Shown here piece by piece: positions 1 to 4,713 of a stretch of DNA of 7,804 bases. The DNA comes from an uncultured Ruminococcus sp. (GTDB lineage: Bacteria; Bacillota; Clostridia; Oscillospirales; Ruminococcaceae). Within the stretch, counting starts at the first letter, position 1, and each line of letters begins with the position of its first letter. A program made the translations under genes and the position numbers. The stretch spans positions 1 to 7,804 of the forward strand of contig CAMNJD010000396.1 in assembly GCA_946540705.1 (NCBI GenBank), written 5' to 3'. Under the pieces are notes generated by a model that was not told the DNA's origin, ran no database searches, and saw only the letters and a program-made list of their open reading frames with translations.

Positions 1-18
1 ATTCTGATTTAGCTTAGT

Positions 19-63
19 AACAATAAGTACAATGCCCCTGAGCACTTTGAAGGGCTCAGGGGC
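19..63 (-). terminator. Rho-independent terminator of the DAHP synthase gene
   Basis: Positions 34-43 and 54-63 form a perfect 10-bp inverted repeat (GCCCCTGAGC / GCTCAGGGGC) with a 10-base loop. Read leftward, the stem is followed by a moderately U-rich run (ATTGTACTTATTGTT), and it lies about 60 bases after the stop codon of the DAHP synthase gene. The other strand has no T run after the stem, so the orientation is leftward. The U tract is interrupted, so termination may be incomplete. Confidence 0.65.
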
Positions 64-122
64 AAAACTTCTATATGAGTATCACTCTTATGCCGTCCGG
101 TTATTTTTGTGTTCCGCCTGAT

Positions 123-1154
123 TTACAGGCTCTCTGCAATCTCGAGAATCAGCCGCTCAGACTTCTCCCAGCCAAGGCACGGGTCGGTGATCGACTTGCC
201 GTAGCAGCCGCCGTCGATCTTCTGTGCGCCGTCCTCAATATAGCTCTCGATCATGAAGCCCTTGACCAGCTTCTTGATCTCGTTGTTGTACTTGCGCATG
301 TTCAGCACTTCCTTCACGATCCGCGGCTGCTCCAGCGGGTTCTTGCCGGAGTTTGCGTGATTCGTGTCGATGATCGCGGCCGGATTTGCGAAGTCGCCCT
401 CCGCATAGAGCGCTGCCAGATGCGCCAGATCCTCATAGTGGTAGTTCGGCATGGACTGCCCGTGCTTGTTCATGTAGCCGCGCATGATCGCGTGTGCAAG
501 CGGGTTGCCGGTCGAATGTGCCTCCCAGCCGCGGTAGATGAAGGTATGGCCGTGCTGCGCGGCGGTGATCGCGTTCATCATGACGGAGAGATCACCCGAG
601 GTCGGGTTCTTCATGCCGACGGGGCCTGCAATGCCGCTCGCGACCAGTCTGTGCTCCTGATTCTCGACTGAGCGTGCGCCGACAGCAACATAGGCCAGCA
701 GATCATCCAGATACTTGTGATTCTCCGGGTAGAGCATTTCATCCGCGCAGGAGAAGCCTGTCTCCTTCAGGGCGCGCATATGCAGCTCACGGGTCGCGAT
801 GATGCCCTTGAACATATCGGGCTTGGCGTTCGGGTCGGGCTGATGCAGCAGACCCTTGTAGCCTGCACCGGTCGTGCGGGGCTTGTTCGTGTAGATGCGC
901 GGGATAATGAAGATCTCATCCTTCACCTGCTCCTGCACGCCGCGCAGCCGGGTGATATAGTCAATGACGGCGTCGGGGTTATCCGCGGAGCACGGGCCGA
1001 TAATGAGGATCAGGCGGTTGTCCTTGCCCTCAAAGATATTTTTGATCTCGATTGCCCGCTGCTCAACGATCTTCTCCATATCCGCTGTCACGGGGTACAT
1101 CTCCTTGACCTCCATCGGAATGGCGAGTTTCCGTTCAAAGCTCATGTTCATCAT
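123..1154 (-). CDS. aroF: 3-deoxy-7-phosphoheptulonate (DAHP) synthase, class I
   Basis: This enzyme condenses phosphoenolpyruvate with erythrose 4-phosphate to DAHP, the first step of the shikimate pathway to aromatic amino acids and folate precursors; it is cytosolic and metal dependent. The 343-residue protein aligns along its whole length with E. coli AroG-type enzymes (about 350 residues). Visible motifs are IIGPCS (51-56), KPRTT (91-95), GARSVENQEHR (159-169), NHANSGK (265-271) and YGKSITDPCLGWE (318-330). The expected metal ligands are present: Cys55, His266, Glu303 and Asp324. No chorismate mutase domain is fused to either end. The start is the first of two adjacent ATGs, 11 bases after AAAAGGAG; the next two in-frame ATGs are almost equally placed. 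It is transcribed alone, with its own promoter and terminator. Choice of the symbol aroF over aroG or aroH is arbitrary; feedback specificity cannot be read here. Confidence 0.96.
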   Translation of the reverse strand: MMNMSFERKLAIPMEVKEMYPVTADMEKIVEQRAIEIKNIFEGKDNRLILIIGPCSADNPDAVIDYITRLRGVQEQVKDEIFIIPRIYTNKPRTTGAGYKGLLHQPDPNAKPDMFKGIIATRELHMRALKETGFSCADEMLYPENHKYLDDLLAYVAVGARSVENQEHRLVASGIAGPVGMKNPTSGDLSVMMNAITAAQHGHTFIYRGWEAHSTGNPLAHAIMRGYMNKHGQSMPNYHYEDLAHLAALYAEGDFANPAAIIDTNHANSGKNPLEQPRIVKEVLNMRKYNNEIKKLVKGFMIESYIEDGAQKIDGGCYGKSITDPCLGWEKSERLILEIAESL

Positions 1155-1220
1155 AATGGGGTACGCTCCTTTTCTGAGTTGGTTTCAGTTTTCTTTCTGC
1201 ATGGATCTTTTGTCGGTTTT

Positions 1221-1249
1221 ATTATACTACCTTTTTGTTGATTTGTCAA
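1221..1249 (-). promoter_or_regulatory. Consensus sigma-A promoter of the DAHP synthase gene
   Basis: On the minus strand there is a perfect -35 box TTGACA (1249-1244), a 17-base spacer and a perfect -10 box TATAAT (1226-1221). Transcription should start near 1213-1215, giving a leader of about 60 bases. That is too short for a T-box or a classic leader-peptide attenuator, and I see no strong hairpin in it, so regulation by enzyme feedback or a DNA-binding protein is more likely than RNA attenuation. Confidence 0.92.
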
Positions 1250-1270
1250 CCCTTTAACGCGCCAAAGTGG

Positions 1271-1311
1271 GAAATTTTTATTTTTGAACTATTTTGAACT
1301 ATTTTTTGAAC
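1271..1311 (-). repeat. Imperfect 10-bp tandem repeat with phased A-tracts upstream of the aroF promoter
   Basis: On the plus strand the unit (A/T)TTTTGAACT occurs at 1281-1290 and 1291-1300, and a partial, stretched third copy (ATTTTTTGAAC) at 1301-1311; another T-rich run lies at 1276-1285. On the minus strand these are A-tracts spaced by one helical turn, beginning about 30 bp upstream of the -35 box. Such tracts are typical of intrinsically bent DNA or UP-element-like activators of transcription; that role is inferred. The unit could also be a repeated operator. Confidence 0.5.
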
Positions 1312-1520
1312 AAGCGCTGCTGCCTCCCTGCATCGCATGGAACGCCGCAGTTCATGATGCATATGCAATCAAAATGCAGCACCGCACAGAGCTGCAAGCC
1401 GGTGTGCCGCCATGCCGTCAGGCGGGCTTTGTGCGCGGTATTGCCCAAAAGATGTATACATCGCTTTCCCTCCCGCATATGCTGAAGCAGGACGGATTTC
1501 CGCACAATGGAAATCCCCGC
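1312..1520. other. Intergenic region upstream of spoIIID with two perfect palindromes
   Basis: No credible gene lies in this roughly 210-bp stretch; open frames crossing it have no SD and no recognisable protein. It holds two perfect palindromes: TGCATATGCA at 1358-1367 and GATGTATACATC at 1451-1462, the second about 75 bp before the spoIIID start. These are possible operator half-site pairs. I could not place a convincing promoter for spoIIID: GGTATT (1437-1442) and TATACA (1455-1460) resemble sigma-E boxes, but the spacing of 12 is short for that sigma factor. Confidence 0.4.
1494..1516 (+). other. Hairpin immediately upstream of the spoIIID ribosome binding site
   Basis: GGATTTCC (1494-1501) and GGAAATCC (1509-1516) form a perfect 8-bp inverted repeat with a 7-base loop. 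It ends four bases before the GAGGAG SD (1521-1526). It has no U tract, so it is not a terminator. It could be a dyad operator or a 5' mRNA structure that stabilises the transcript or keeps the SD open. Confidence 0.55.
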
Positions 1521-1535
1521 GAGGAGTGAAGCAAT

Positions 1536-1850
1536 TTGAAAAAACAGTACCGCCCCCGGTATGACCGGCAGAACAGCGCCGCCTTCGCACGCGCCCGCGC
1601 ACTGGATGACCGCGCAGTCGCCCTGGGCAGCTACATCGCAGAGCACGGTGCTACCGTCCGCAGCACCGCCAAGGCCTTCGGCATCTCCAAATCGACCGTC
1701 CATAAGGACATCTCCGTCCGCCTCCCGCTGCTGCATGCAGGACTCTATGAACGTGTCCGGGAGATCACCGAAAAGAATAAACAGGAACGCCATATCCGCG
1801 GCGGCATGGCAACCAAACGAAAGTACGAAAAGCTGGGAGCCGAAAGGTGA
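1536..1850 (+). CDS. spoIIID: Sporulation transcriptional regulator SpoIIID
   Basis: SpoIIID is a small DNA-binding protein that activates and represses mother-cell genes during the sigma-E stage of sporulation. The 104-residue product carries the family's helix-turn-helix and signature, VRSTAKAFGISKSTVHKDIS at 41-60, followed by RLPLL (62-66) and the basic C-terminal segment RHIRGGMATKRKYEKL (85-100). The match to the B. subtilis protein (about 93 residues) is clear. The start is TTG at 1536, nine bases after GAGGAG (1521-1526). An in-frame TGA at 1527-1529 rules out an earlier start, and there is no internal ATG before the helix-turn-helix region. The chosen start adds about 18 basic, charged residues to the N-terminus compared with B. 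subtilis. The TTG start suggests low translation. The gene appears monocistronic; pfkA downstream has its own promoter. In B. subtilis the gene is sigma-E dependent and autoregulated; whether that holds here is unknown. Confidence 0.93.
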   Translation: MKKQYRPRYDRQNSAAFARARALDDRAVALGSYIAEHGATVRSTAKAFGISKSTVHKDISVRLPLLHAGLYERVREITEKNKQERHIRGGMATKRKYEKLGAER

Positions 1851-1911
1851 CCAAAACAGCCGGACTTTTTTGTGCAAATGGGCATATCGGAAAAAACAGG
1901 GCTCAGCCCCC

Positions 1912-1939
1912 TTGACAAATTCTGAAAAAGTGGTAAAAT
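1912..1939 (+). promoter_or_regulatory. Sigma-A promoter of pfkA
   Basis: A perfect -35 TTGACA (1912-1917) is followed after 16 bases by TAAAAT (1934-1939). A TGG directly before the -10 gives an extended -10 element (TGnTAAAAT). Transcription should begin near 1946, leaving a leader of about 78 bases before the pfkA start. Confidence 0.88.
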
Positions 1940-1971
1940 AAAAGTGGCAAATGCTGCTTATACGAAAAAAT

Positions 1972-1997
1972 ATGCCGGCTTGTGATCTGACCGGCAT
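1972..1997 (+). promoter_or_regulatory. Hairpin in the pfkA leader
   Basis: ATGCCGG (1972-1978) and CCGGCAT (1991-1997) form a perfect 7-bp stem with a 12-base loop, about 25-35 bases after the predicted transcription start and 10 bases ahead of the GAGGAGG SD (2008-2014). No U tract follows, so it is not a terminator. It may be an operator for a sugar-phosphate-responsive repressor or an RNA stabiliser; the sequence alone does not decide. Confidence 0.5.
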
Positions 1998-2023
1998 TTG
2001 TGAATGCGAGGAGGAATTTCAAT

Positions 2024-2983
2024 ATGAAGCGAATCGGTGTACTGACCAGCGGCGGCGATGCGCCGGGCATGAATGCAGCGATCCGTGCAGTCGTCCGTAC
2101 CGCGCTCTACAAGGGCATGGAGGTCGTCGGCATCCGCAGAGGCTATAACGGCCTGCTCAACGGCGATGTGTTCAATATGAATGCGCGCTCCGTTTCTTCG
2201 ATCATCCAGCGCGGCGGTACGCTGCTGTTTACCGCACGCTGTCTTGAGTTCAAGGAGGAGGCCGGCGTGCAGAAGGCCGTCCAGTCCTGCCATGACCTCG
2301 GTATCGAGGGCCTTGTCGTCATCGGCGGCGACGGCTCCTACCGCGGCGCAGGAGATCTCTCCCGCCACGGCATCCCCTGCATCGGCCTGCCGGGTACGAT
2401 CGACAACGATATCTCCAGCACCGATTTCACCATCGGCTACGATACTGCCATGAATACCGTCATGGAGCTCGTCGATAAGCTGCGCGATACCAGCCACAGC
2501 CACGACCGCTGCTCCGTCGTCGAGGTCATGGGCAGAGGTGCCGGCTATATCGCCGTCAACACCGCTCTGGCATGCGGCGCCGTTGAGGTGCTCTGCCCCG
2601 AAAAGCCCTACGACCTCAATGCGATCATCGAGAAGATGCAGGCAAGCCGCAAGCTCGGCAAGCAGAACTTCATCATCGTCGTCGCAGAGGGCATCGGCCA
2701 TTCTCAGGAGATCGCAAAGGAAATCGAGGAGAAGACCGGCATTGAATCCCGCGCAACGATCCTCGGTCATGTCCAGCGCGGCGGCTCGCCGACCGTGCGC
2801 GACAGAGTGCTCGCAAGCCGGATGGGCAATTACGCCGTGAACCTGCTCGAACAGGGCATCGGCAACCGTGTCGTCGGCGTCCGCGGCGATAAGCTCGTGG
2901 ACTACGATATTCAGGAGGCACTTCAGATGAAGAAACCGTTTGATGATGACCTCTATGACCTCACTCAGATCATCAGCATCTGA
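2024..2983 (+). CDS. pfkA: ATP-dependent 6-phosphofructokinase
   Basis: PfkA phosphorylates fructose 6-phosphate to fructose 1,6-bisphosphate, the committed step of glycolysis, in the cytosol as an allosteric tetramer. The 319-residue length and numbering match E. coli PfkA almost exactly. Motifs: GGDAPGMN (10-17), IGGDGS (100-105), PGTIDND (123-129) with the catalytic base Asp127, MGRGAG (169-174), and the late signature HVQRGGSPTVRDR. Gly104 and Gly124 are the residues typical of ATP users; pyrophosphate-dependent enzymes carry Asp and Lys there, so this is the ATP form. The start is ATG 2024, nine bases after GAGGAGG (2008-2014); an in-frame GTG at 2000 lies upstream of the SD and is rejected. 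Pyruvate kinase, a common neighbour, is absent. Codon use favours ATC, GTC and CTC, as expected for a well-expressed gene. No good U-tailed terminator follows, so read-through into the riboswitch region is possible. Confidence 0.97.
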   Translation: MKRIGVLTSGGDAPGMNAAIRAVVRTALYKGMEVVGIRRGYNGLLNGDVFNMNARSVSSIIQRGGTLLFTARCLEFKEEAGVQKAVQSCHDLGIEGLVVIGGDGSYRGAGDLSRHGIPCIGLPGTIDNDISSTDFTIGYDTAMNTVMELVDKLRDTSHSHDRCSVVEVMGRGAGYIAVNTALACGAVEVLCPEKPYDLNAIIEKMQASRKLGKQNFIIVVAEGIGHSQEIAKEIEEKTGIESRATILGHVQRGGSPTVRDRVLASRMGNYAVNLLEQGIGNRVVGVRGDKLVDYDIQEALQMKKPFDDDLYDLTQIISI

Positions 2984-3001
2984 GTACAGTTCAGACATCA
3001 C

Positions 3002-3010
3002 TGTTATTTT
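3002..3010 (+). promoter_or_regulatory. Possible weak extended -10 promoter ahead of the THF riboswitch
   Basis: TGT-TATTTT (3002-3010) fits an extended -10 element with four of six core matches, and would start transcription near 3017, just before the riboswitch. No acceptable -35 box is present at the right distance. The riboswitch unit may instead be read from the pfkA promoter. This is a weak candidate. Confidence 0.22.
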
Positions 3011-3017
3011 CATGCCG

Positions 3018-3042
3018 CGCGGGGCTGACATCACACCCCGCG
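3018..3042 (+). other. GC-rich hairpin between pfkA and the riboswitch, overlapping its first stem
   Basis: CGCGGGG (3018-3024) and CCCCGCG (3036-3042) form a perfect 7-bp stem with an 11-base loop. There is no U run after it, so it is a poor terminator for pfkA, although it may stop exonucleases at the mRNA 3' end. Its right arm shares 3040-3042 with the outer part of riboswitch stem P1. Its loop holds CTGAC (3025-3029), complementary to GTCAG (3042-3046) of P1. Confidence 0.5.
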
Positions 3043-3164
3043 TCAGAGTAGAGGACCCTGCGTGAAGTGCTGTGCGGACGGGGAGTTGCCGCACGGACGA
3101 AAAATGCCTGCCGGAAGGATCCGGCAGAAGCGTTTGCGGTTCGGTCTTCGCATCCCGCTGAGGC
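3040..3164 (+). promoter_or_regulatory. Tetrahydrofolate (THF) riboswitch aptamer
   Basis: The RNA fits the THF (folT-type) riboswitch. P1 pairs 3040-3046 with 3158-3164 (one G-G mismatch). The conserved AGTAG follows at 3047-3051. P2 pairs GAGGACC (3051-3057) with GGTCTTC (3143-3149), one wobble. The conserved GCGTGAAGTG lies at 3060-3069. P3 pairs GTGCGG (3072-3077) with CCGCAC (3089-3094). The P3 loop GGGA (3081-3084) can pair with TCCC (3153-3156) just before P1, the known long-range pseudoknot. A perfect 7-bp P4-position hairpin is at 3108-3114 / 3121-3127. Location directly upstream of a folate transporter gene supports the call. Reduced folates binding the aptamer are expected to turn expression off. 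Confidence 0.88.
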
Positions 3165-3180
3165 ATAAGGGAAACTGCAT

Positions 3181-3225
3181 CACTCCTTTGTGCGTTCAGT
3201 CAGAGTACAAAGGAGTGTGTTTTTT
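3181..3225 (+). terminator. Riboswitch expression platform: terminator that also masks the folT SD
   Basis: CACTCCTTTG (3181-3190) and CAAAGGAGTG (3208-3217) form a perfect 10-bp stem with a 17-base loop, followed by TGTTTTTT up to the folT start. It therefore has the form of an intrinsic terminator. The right arm also contains the SD of folT, AAAGGAG (3209-3215), so the same stem would block ribosome binding on transcripts that escape. The loop carries TTCAG and GTCAG, either of which could pair with the 3' strand of riboswitch P1 (CTGA at 3158-3161) to give an antiterminator. Confidence 0.85.
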
Positions 3226-3822
3226 ATGAAGTATTTTCGTATTTTCCGTCAGTCTGCTGCTGAGCTGAAGGACATCCGCTGTCTGACCGTCACGGGTCTG
3301 CTCATCGCAATCTATGCCGCACTGGAATTCGTCACGATCCAGCCGTCTGAGACGCTGAAGATCAACTTCGGCTTCCTCGCAATCGCCGCAATCGGCGTGC
3401 TGTACGGTCCGGTCGTGGGCATGTTCGGCGCCGGCATCTGCGATCTCGTCGGCTTTATGGTCAAGCCGTCGGGCTCCTTCAATCCGGTCTTCACCGGCAT
3501 CGCAATGGTGCAGGGTCTGATCTACGGCATGGTCGCATACCGCCGCCTCTCCGGCAGAACCGGCAGGGGCTACGATGTCGAGATGCTCGTGCGCTCGGCC
3601 ACGGCGCGTGTGCTGGATGTCGCAATCGTCAATGTCTGCCTGAATACGCTCGCGATCTACTATATGTTCGGCTCGAAGAAAACGCTGACCGCGATGATCA
3701 CGACCCGCATCACCAAAAATCTCATTGAGCTGCCCATTGACATCGGCCTGATGCTCGTGATGATCCCCGTGCTGCTGAAGGTCTATGAGGGGGTGTTCGG
3801 CAAGCGCCGATCCGTCGCCTGA
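3226..3822 (+). CDS. folT: Folate ECF transporter substrate-binding (S) component FolT
   Basis: FolT is the membrane S subunit that captures folate and docks on the shared energising module (EcfA, EcfA', EcfT) to import it; that module is not encoded in this window. The 198-residue protein is very hydrophobic with about six membrane segments, near 17-37, 46-60, 61-78, 88-105, 126-148 and 168-187. Typical S-component features are the N-terminal TVTGLLIAIYAAL helix, GPVVGMFGAGICDLVGFMV (61-79), PSGSFNPVFTG (81-91) and RITKNLIELPI (161-171), which resembles the KNLI-LP segment of known FolT proteins. The start is ATG 3226, ten bases after AAAGGAG; an in-frame GTG at 3190 lies inside the terminator stem and is rejected. 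The THF riboswitch upstream makes folate the likely substrate. Without it, the protein alone would only support 'ECF S component'. It is followed after 34 bases by proC. Confidence 0.9.
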   Translation: MKYFRIFRQSAAELKDIRCLTVTGLLIAIYAALEFVTIQPSETLKINFGFLAIAAIGVLYGPVVGMFGAGICDLVGFMVKPSGSFNPVFTGIAMVQGLIYGMVAYRRLSGRTGRGYDVEMLVRSATARVLDVAIVNVCLNTLAIYYMFGSKKTLTAMITTRITKNLIELPIDIGLMLVMIPVLLKVYEGVFGKRRSVA

Positions 3823-3856
3823 GACTGCGGAAAGCCCATAAAAAGGAGTGTTAATC

Positions 3857-4672
3857 ATGAAACTCGGATTTCTCGGTGCCGGAAACATGGGCACTGCGAT
3901 GATGCGCGGCATTGCCGCCTCTGAGATCTGCAAAAACGGCGAGGTCAGCGCGATCCTCGCCTACGATACCGATGCGGACAAGCTCGCAAAGCTCAGCGAT
4001 GCAGGTGTGATGCCCTGCGAGAGCGCACAGGCACTCTGCGATGCGTCCGATTATCTCGTGCTTGCGGTGAAGCCGCAGGTGCTCGGCGGCGTGCTCGAAG
4101 GCCTGAAGCTGCGCAGAGAGCAGGTCATCATCTCGATCTGCGCGGGCATCTCCGCAGAGTTTATCCGCTCCCGCACAATCCCCGATGCGAGAATCATTCT
4201 GGTCATGCCGAATACCCCGCTGATGCTCGGCCTCGGCGCGACCGCTCTGGCCAGATGCGACGGCATTACCGATGCCGAATTCACTCTGGCAAAGGCACTG
4301 TTCTCGACCTGCGGCATCGCCGAGGAGATCCCCGAAAACAAAATGCGCGAGATCATCGCGGTCAACAGCTCCTCTCCGGCGTTCCTGTATCTCTATGCCA
4401 AGGGCTTTCTGGATTACGCAAAGACCGCCGGCCTCGATGACGGCGCTGCACTGCGGCTCTTTGCGCAGGCGATGATCGGCTCTGCGAAAATGATGACCGA
4501 TTCGGGCCGTTCGATCGACGAGCTGATCAAAATGGTGTCCTCTCCCGGCGGCACAACACTTGCCGGCCTTGATCAGCTCTATGCAGGCGGCCTGACCGAT
4601 ACGGTGCAGAAATGCTGCGAGAGCTGCACGAACCGCGCCTACGAGCTGGCAGGCGTAAAAAAGGACGCATAA
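3857..4672 (+). CDS. proC: Pyrroline-5-carboxylate reductase
   Basis: ProC reduces 1-pyrroline-5-carboxylate to L-proline with NAD(P)H, the last step of proline synthesis, in the cytosol. The 271-residue protein has the usual family length. It opens with the Rossmann nucleotide-binding motif FLGAGNMGTAM (5-15), then VKPQ (71-74), MPNTP (117-121), NSSSPAFLY (170-178) and the C-terminal family signature DELIKMVSSPGGTTLAGL (221-238). The start is ATG 3857, eight bases after AAAAAGGAG; an in-frame GTG at 3848 overlaps the SD and is rejected. It lies 34 bases after folT with no terminator between, so it is probably co-transcribed with folT and under the same riboswitch when read from upstream. The glutamate kinase and glutamyl phosphate reductase genes (proB, proA) are not in the window. 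Confidence 0.96.
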   Translation: MKLGFLGAGNMGTAMMRGIAASEICKNGEVSAILAYDTDADKLAKLSDAGVMPCESAQALCDASDYLVLAVKPQVLGGVLEGLKLRREQVIISICAGISAEFIRSRTIPDARIILVMPNTPLMLGLGATALARCDGITDAEFTLAKALFSTCGIAEEIPENKMREIIAVNSSSPAFLYLYAKGFLDYAKTAGLDDGAALRLFAQAMIGSAKMMTDSGRSIDELIKMVSSPGGTTLAGLDQLYAGGLTDTVQKCCESCTNRAYELAGVKKDA

Positions 4673-4678
4673 TCCCCC

Positions 4679-4711
4679 GCATTCCCCGCATAGACTGAAG
4701 CGGAGGGATGC
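4679..4711 (+). promoter_or_regulatory. Hairpin masking the SD of the SpoIIM-like gene
   Basis: GCATTCCCCGC (4679-4689) pairs with GCGGAGGGATGC (4700-4711) to give an 11-bp stem with one wobble, one bulged A and a 10-base loop. The right arm contains the whole SD GGAGGG (4702-4707) and ends three bases before the ATG at 4714. No U tract follows, so its effect would be on translation, not termination. Ribosomes finishing proC at 4672 stop seven bases before the stem and could help open it. Confidence 0.6.
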
Positions 4712-4713
4712 AT

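Noticed and set aside
1155..1213. T-box or leader-peptide attenuator ahead of the DAHP synthase gene
   Set aside because: The leader is only about 60 bases from a perfect promoter, with no long hairpin, T-box motif or run of Phe, Tyr or Trp codons.
1437..1460. Sigma-E-like promoter GGTATT / TATACA upstream of spoIIID
   Set aside because: The spacer is 12 bases, shorter than the usual 13-15, and the -10 is a poor match. Not called as a promoter.
1895..1910. Small GGGC-TCA-GCCC stem between spoIIID and pfkA as a terminator
   Set aside because: Four base pairs with a three-base loop and no U tract after it; it abuts the pfkA -35 box. Too weak to call.
1299..1997. A 232-codon leftward open frame across spoIIID and its upstream region
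   Set aside because: It crosses the pfkA promoter and spoIIID on the opposite strand, has no SD and resembles no protein I know.
1958..3166. A 402-codon leftward open frame opposite pfkA
   Set aside because: It is antisense to a certain pfkA gene, has no SD or recognisable domain, and its composition (runs of Asp, Ala, His) is typical of the mirror of GC-rich coding sequence.
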